Of a DNA stretch of 9,067 nucleotides, positions 6,439 through 9,067 are shown piece after piece. The DNA comes from Bacteroidales bacterium (lineage in GTDB: Bacteria > Bacteroidota > Bacteroidia > Bacteroidales > UBA7960). Within the stretch, counting starts at the first letter, position 1; each line of letters begins with the position of its first letter. The notes under the pieces are model-generated. The model was given only the letters and a program-made list of their open reading frames with translations, made no database searches and was not told the DNA's origin. The position numbers and the translations under genes were made by a program. The stretch covers positions 1-9,067 of the forward strand of contig DMJL01000133.1 in NCBI GenBank assembly GCA_003451785.1. Reading direction: 5' to 3'.

Positions 6439-7200
6439 TCAAATACGAAAAGAAAGCCCATCGTAGCCCACAAAAACATTTGGGGGTAATTCTCTTTGTA
6501 TCTCTTTATGAAGCCCCATCTGGTGGCTTAAGTGTGTAAGGAAGGCTATTTTTGGTGAAAGTTCTTTGATTAGTCCCAAAGCCTCCTCGAGGTTGAAATG
6601 GGATAGATGTTTTTTTCTTCTTAATGCATTGATTACAAGCACTTGTGAGTTGCGCATTTTGTCGAGTTCATGGGATTCCAGATGATTGGCATCTGTTAGA
6701 TACGAAAAATCCCCAATCCTGAAGCCCAAAACAGGTAGCAAATGGTGCATAGCTTTAATAGGCATGATTTCCAATTCGCCAATGGAAAAGGGTTGGTAGT
6801 CTATGGTATGCAGATTAATGTCGGGTACTCCCGGATATTTGTGTGGGGCAAAGGCATAACCAAAATCATTTTTCACTAATTTGAGGACCTCTTCGGTGCC
6901 ATAAATATCCATAGCTCTACCTTGCACCCAATTGAACGATCGCACATCGTCGATACCGCCGATATGGTCTTTGTGACCATGGGTGAGGATTACGGCATCC
7001 AAATTTTTCACCCTTTCGCGCAAGAGTTGTTGCCTGAAATCCGGCCCTGCATCAATTACAATGCAAGTGGCTCCTTGGCGCACCATAGCAGAGGTTCTTA
7101 ACCGTTTGTCCAACGGGTCGTCGCTATTGCAAACTTGACAATCACAAGCTACAACAGGCACTCCTTGCGAAGTTCCTGTCCCCAAAAGTGTAATTTCCAT
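6439..7200 (-). CDS. Metallo-beta-lactamase-fold hydrolase, PhnP-like phosphodiesterase group
   Basis: The 253-residue product matches MBL-fold proteins related to PhnP (phosphoribosyl cyclic phosphodiesterase). The N-terminal strand MEITLLGTGTSQG is followed by a CDCQVC cluster (Cys19, 21, 24), typical of PhnP-like members and likely to bind a structural zinc. IDAGPDFR is at 49-56, and the metal-binding motif HGHKDH is at 74-79. Further likely ligands are His152 or His153, Asp170 in YLTDAN and His223 in LTHLSH; HLSHFNLEEAL (198-208) is a common late motif of the group. Length and motif spacing are complete, so an active di-metal phosphodiesterase is expected. The substrate is unknown: no phosphonate (phn) genes are nearby, so a C-P lyase role is not supported. 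It stands alone, convergent with the helicase gene and divergent from the flavin reductase gene. Confidence 0.92.
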   Translation of the reverse strand: MEITLLGTGTSQGVPVVACDCQVCNSDDPLDKRLRTSAMVRQGATCIVIDAGPDFRQQLLRERVKNLDAVILTHGHKDHIGGIDDVRSFNWVQGRAMDIYGTEEVLKLVKNDFGYAFAPHKYPGVPDINLHTIDYQPFSIGELEIMPIKAMHHLLPVLGFRIGDFSYLTDANHLESHELDKMRNSQVLVINALRRKKHLSHFNLEEALGLIKELSPKIAFLTHLSHQMGLHKEIQRELPPNVFVGYDGLSFRI

Positions 7201-7224
7201 AGGCTATGAAGTTATCAAAGCGGA

Positions 7225-7260
7225 CAAAGATAGAGAAATTCGCGTGTGTGATATTTCAAA
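7225..7260 (-). promoter_or_regulatory. Candidate promoter of the MBL-fold hydrolase gene
   Basis: The minus strand has TATCTTTG (7232-7225), an exact TAnnTTTG match, with TTTG at 7260-7257 upstream. The gap of 24 bases is slightly above the usual range. Transcription would start about 18 to 20 bases before the ATG at 7200. Confidence 0.4.
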
Positions 7261-7327
7261 AACGCATAAAGAATACAGGTACATGGCATTTATTTCGTAA
7301 ATTGCGCAACCAAAAATCCCATAAATT

Positions 7328-7864
7328 ATGGTGGAAAACTTTATACAAATAAAGCCCGAAAACATTGAGGATAACATTTTTAAGCTCATCGGCACCGATT
7401 GGATGTTGGTATGTGCAGGCGCGCCCAACAACTTCAATATGATGACTGCAAGCTGGGGATGTGCAGGGGTACTGTGGAGAAAGCCCGTAGTTGTTTCGTT
7501 TATCAGACCACAGCGACACACATTCGCCTACTTGGAAAACAATGGCTGGTTTACCTTAAATTTTTTTGACGATGAAATGCGAGATGTTTTAAATTTGTGT
7601 GGTACTGTTTCGGGGCGCGATATGAACAAAATGGAAATTGAAGATATCACGCCCTTTGAAACCGATAGAGGCAATGTGGCTTTTGCCGAAGCTAAGCTTA
7701 TTTTGGAATGTCGGAAATTGTACTATGACGATATAAAGCCGGAGTTTTTTCAAGTATTTGAGATTGAGATGATATACCCCGCCAAAGATTACCACAGGTT
7801 GTATATTGGAGAAATTGCCGGCGTTTTGAAGAAAAGGAAATACGATAGTTTTGGCGCATTTTAA
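7328..7864 (+). CDS. Flavin reductase-like (FMN-binding split barrel) protein
   Basis: The 178-residue product resembles the flavin reductase / DIM6-NTAB family, cytoplasmic FMN-binding split-barrel proteins that reduce or bind flavin. Visible family signs are the early MMTASWGCAG (38-47), where the flavin-binding loop lies, the strand VVVSFIRPQRHTFAYL (54-69), and WFTLNFF (74-80), followed by the SGRDMNK turn (95-101). The C-terminal half (116-165) contains the strands that complete the barrel. Length is normal for single-domain members. The ATG at 7328 follows an A/T-rich leader, and the next gene starts 78 bases after the stop in the same direction, so the genes may share a transcript. The partner enzyme and the reaction cannot be told. 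It could equally be an electron-transfer or flavin-storage member rather than a true reductase. Confidence 0.9.
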   Translation: MVENFIQIKPENIEDNIFKLIGTDWMLVCAGAPNNFNMMTASWGCAGVLWRKPVVVSFIRPQRHTFAYLENNGWFTLNFFDDEMRDVLNLCGTVSGRDMNKMEIEDITPFETDRGNVAFAEAKLILECRKLYYDDIKPEFFQVFEIEMIYPAKDYHRLYIGEIAGVLKKRKYDSFGAF

Positions 7865-7942
7865 TCAAGCTATGGTTTGAGTTAATTTGTAGAATACTCC
7901 TTATTAAATGCTTCATAATTGGATTTTTAAAAATAAACAGAT

Positions 7943-8503
7943 ATGTTTAAAAAAATTTTGAAGGCCATACGCACATATTATTTTCGCGATGCTATAAAAA
8001 AGGTGCAGCGCGACAAAAGTGTTGTAGGATACCAGAAGGCCAAGAAAATAGGAGTGTTGTTTGAGTGTAACTCAGCCGATGATTACCGTACAATTTTGTC
8101 TGTAGTAAGGGATTTGGAAAAAGAAGGAAAGTCGGTTTATGCATTAGTATATATAAATGCCAAAACACTACCTACATTTACAATGGCACAAGTGAATTTT
8201 TTCTATTGCCTTCGCAATGAATTTGCTTGGAACTTGAAGCTAAAGAACACCCATTTATTCAACTTCCTAAATGCAGGATTTGATATTGTGATTGATTTTA
8301 GTTCGGGTGATTTCTTTCCGTTAAAATATCTTGTAGGACTTTGCGTAGCGCAGTATAGGGTAGGATTTTACCATGAAGAATACATAGAGGTTTTCGATCT
8401 GATGGTTCAGGACATACCTGGGCAGCCCATCGAATTGCGCATTGAGAATATTTTTAAAACCATCAAAATGATAACTCCCGCTTCCCATGATAAGCAATTT
8501 TAG
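7943..8503 (+). CDS. DUF6913-type conserved Bacteroidetes protein, function unknown
   Basis: The 186-residue product has no signal peptide. It starts with a basic, probably helical segment (MFKKILKAIRTYYFRDAIKK), then alternates strands and helices: KKIGVLFEC (34-42), DYRTILSVVRDLEKEGK (47-63), YALVYIN (66-72), FDIVIDFSSGD (113-123) and QYRVGFYHEEY (137-147). I recognise it as the DUF6913 family, which from memory often sits directly upstream of dapA in Bacteroidetes. The layout looks like a small alpha/beta protein, but no catalytic site can be named. Its last 17 bases overlap the start of dapA, so the two are probably translationally coupled. A link to lysine or cell-wall precursor metabolism is suggested by position alone. 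Confidence 0.85.
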   Translation: MFKKILKAIRTYYFRDAIKKVQRDKSVVGYQKAKKIGVLFECNSADDYRTILSVVRDLEKEGKSVYALVYINAKTLPTFTMAQVNFFYCLRNEFAWNLKLKNTHLFNFLNAGFDIVIDFSSGDFFPLKYLVGLCVAQYRVGFYHEEYIEVFDLMVQDIPGQPIELRIENIFKTIKMITPASHDKQF

Positions 8504-9067
8504 AGGCACTGGCGTCGCCATAGTAACCCCATTTCACAAGGAGGGCAATATTGATTTTAAATCATTCGCAAGGCTTGTTGATTATCAAATAGTTAATGGA
8601 GCCGATTTTTTAGTTTTTATGGGTACAACCGGAGAATCGGTAACTCTCAACCATGATGAGCAGCAAGCTGTAATCCGCTTGGCAGTGGAATTTGTGGCTG
8701 GTAGAGTTCCTGTGGTGGTAGGCATGGGGGGCAATAATACGCAAGCCGTTGTAAATAAAATTTCTGATAGCGATCTGGATGGCGTAGATGCCATAATGTC
8801 GGTAAGCCCCTATTACAACAAACCCCAGCAAAAGGGCATTTACCAACATTTTAAGACCATTGCAGCAGCAAGCCCGCTTCCAATCATAATTTATAATGTG
8901 CCATCGCGCACCGGTTCTAATATTTCTGCTGAAACCACTTTAGAGTTGGCACACGATATTCATAATATTATAGCAATTAAAGAGGCTTCGCGCGATATGG
9001 TGCAATGCGCACGAATCATAAAAGATAAACCAGCCGACTTCTTAGTAATATCGGGCGACGATGTTAC
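8487..9067 (+). CDS. dapA: 4-hydroxy-tetrahydrodipicolinate synthase (DapA), C-terminus beyond the window
   Basis: DapA condenses pyruvate with aspartate semialdehyde, the first committed step of the diaminopimelate and lysine pathway, in the cytoplasm as a TIM-barrel oligomer. The visible 193 of about 295 residues carry the key sites. FRGTGVAIVTPF is at the N-terminus and GTTGES is at 46-51, with the Thr pair that binds substrate. SPYYNKP is at 107-113 and IYNVPSRTG at 135-143, with the catalytic Tyr136 and Arg141. IAIKEAS places the Schiff-base Lys at 165. The ATG at 8487 is the natural start because it places this N-terminus correctly, though it lies inside the end of the DUF6913 gene. No stop is reached before 9067. 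It is intact as far as seen, and no lysine riboswitch is visible in the short space upstream. Confidence 0.96.
   Translation, partial: MISNFRGTGVAIVTPFHKEGNIDFKSFARLVDYQIVNGADFLVFMGTTGESVTLNHDEQQAVIRLAVEFVAGRVPVVVGMGGNNTQAVVNKISDSDLDGVDAIMSVSPYYNKPQQKGIYQHFKTIAAASPLPIIIYNVPSRTGSNISAETTLELAHDIHNIIAIKEASRDMVQCARIIKDKPADFLVISGDDV

Overview
The window looks like chromosomal DNA from a member of the Bacteroidetes (Bacteroidota). Four things point there. It is AT-rich. Most genes lack a convincing Shine-Dalgarno site and have A/T-rich leaders. Several upstream regions carry the phylum's -7 motif TAnnTTTG, best seen at 4504-4511 with a TTG 19 bases upstream. A DUF6913-type gene lies directly upstream of dapA. 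The exact genus cannot be told from the sequence.

Left part (1-4194): a cluster of five exported proteins, all on the minus strand and none with a recognisable catalytic domain. Read in the direction of transcription, they are a small lipoprotein (4164-3691), two paralogous outer-membrane beta-barrel-like proteins in tandem (3506-2916 and 2854-2267), a 478-base gap holding a degenerate GCAAAG-type inverted repeat, a second probable lipoprotein (1788-1198), and a larger barrel-like protein (1153-290). The first 120 or so bases are open on the minus strand and may be the start of another gene cut by the window edge.

Middle part (4195-7327): a 435-base gap carries the best promoter of the window and a leader of about 110 nt, followed by a GTG-started DEAD-box RNA helicase with a DbpA-type C-terminal RNA-binding domain. 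A strong bidirectional hairpin terminator separates it from a convergent metallo-beta-lactamase-fold hydrolase of the PhnP-like group.

Right part (7328-9067): a plus-strand run of a flavin reductase-like protein, a DUF6913-type protein and the first two thirds of dapA (lysine and diaminopimelate biosynthesis). DapA overlaps the DUF6913 gene by 17 bases, so those two are probably cotranscribed.

Nothing here amounts to a clearly new defence, mobile or biosynthetic system. The points most worth a second look are the tandem barrel duplication, the GCAAAG repeat, and the helicase leader with its small overlapping ORF.
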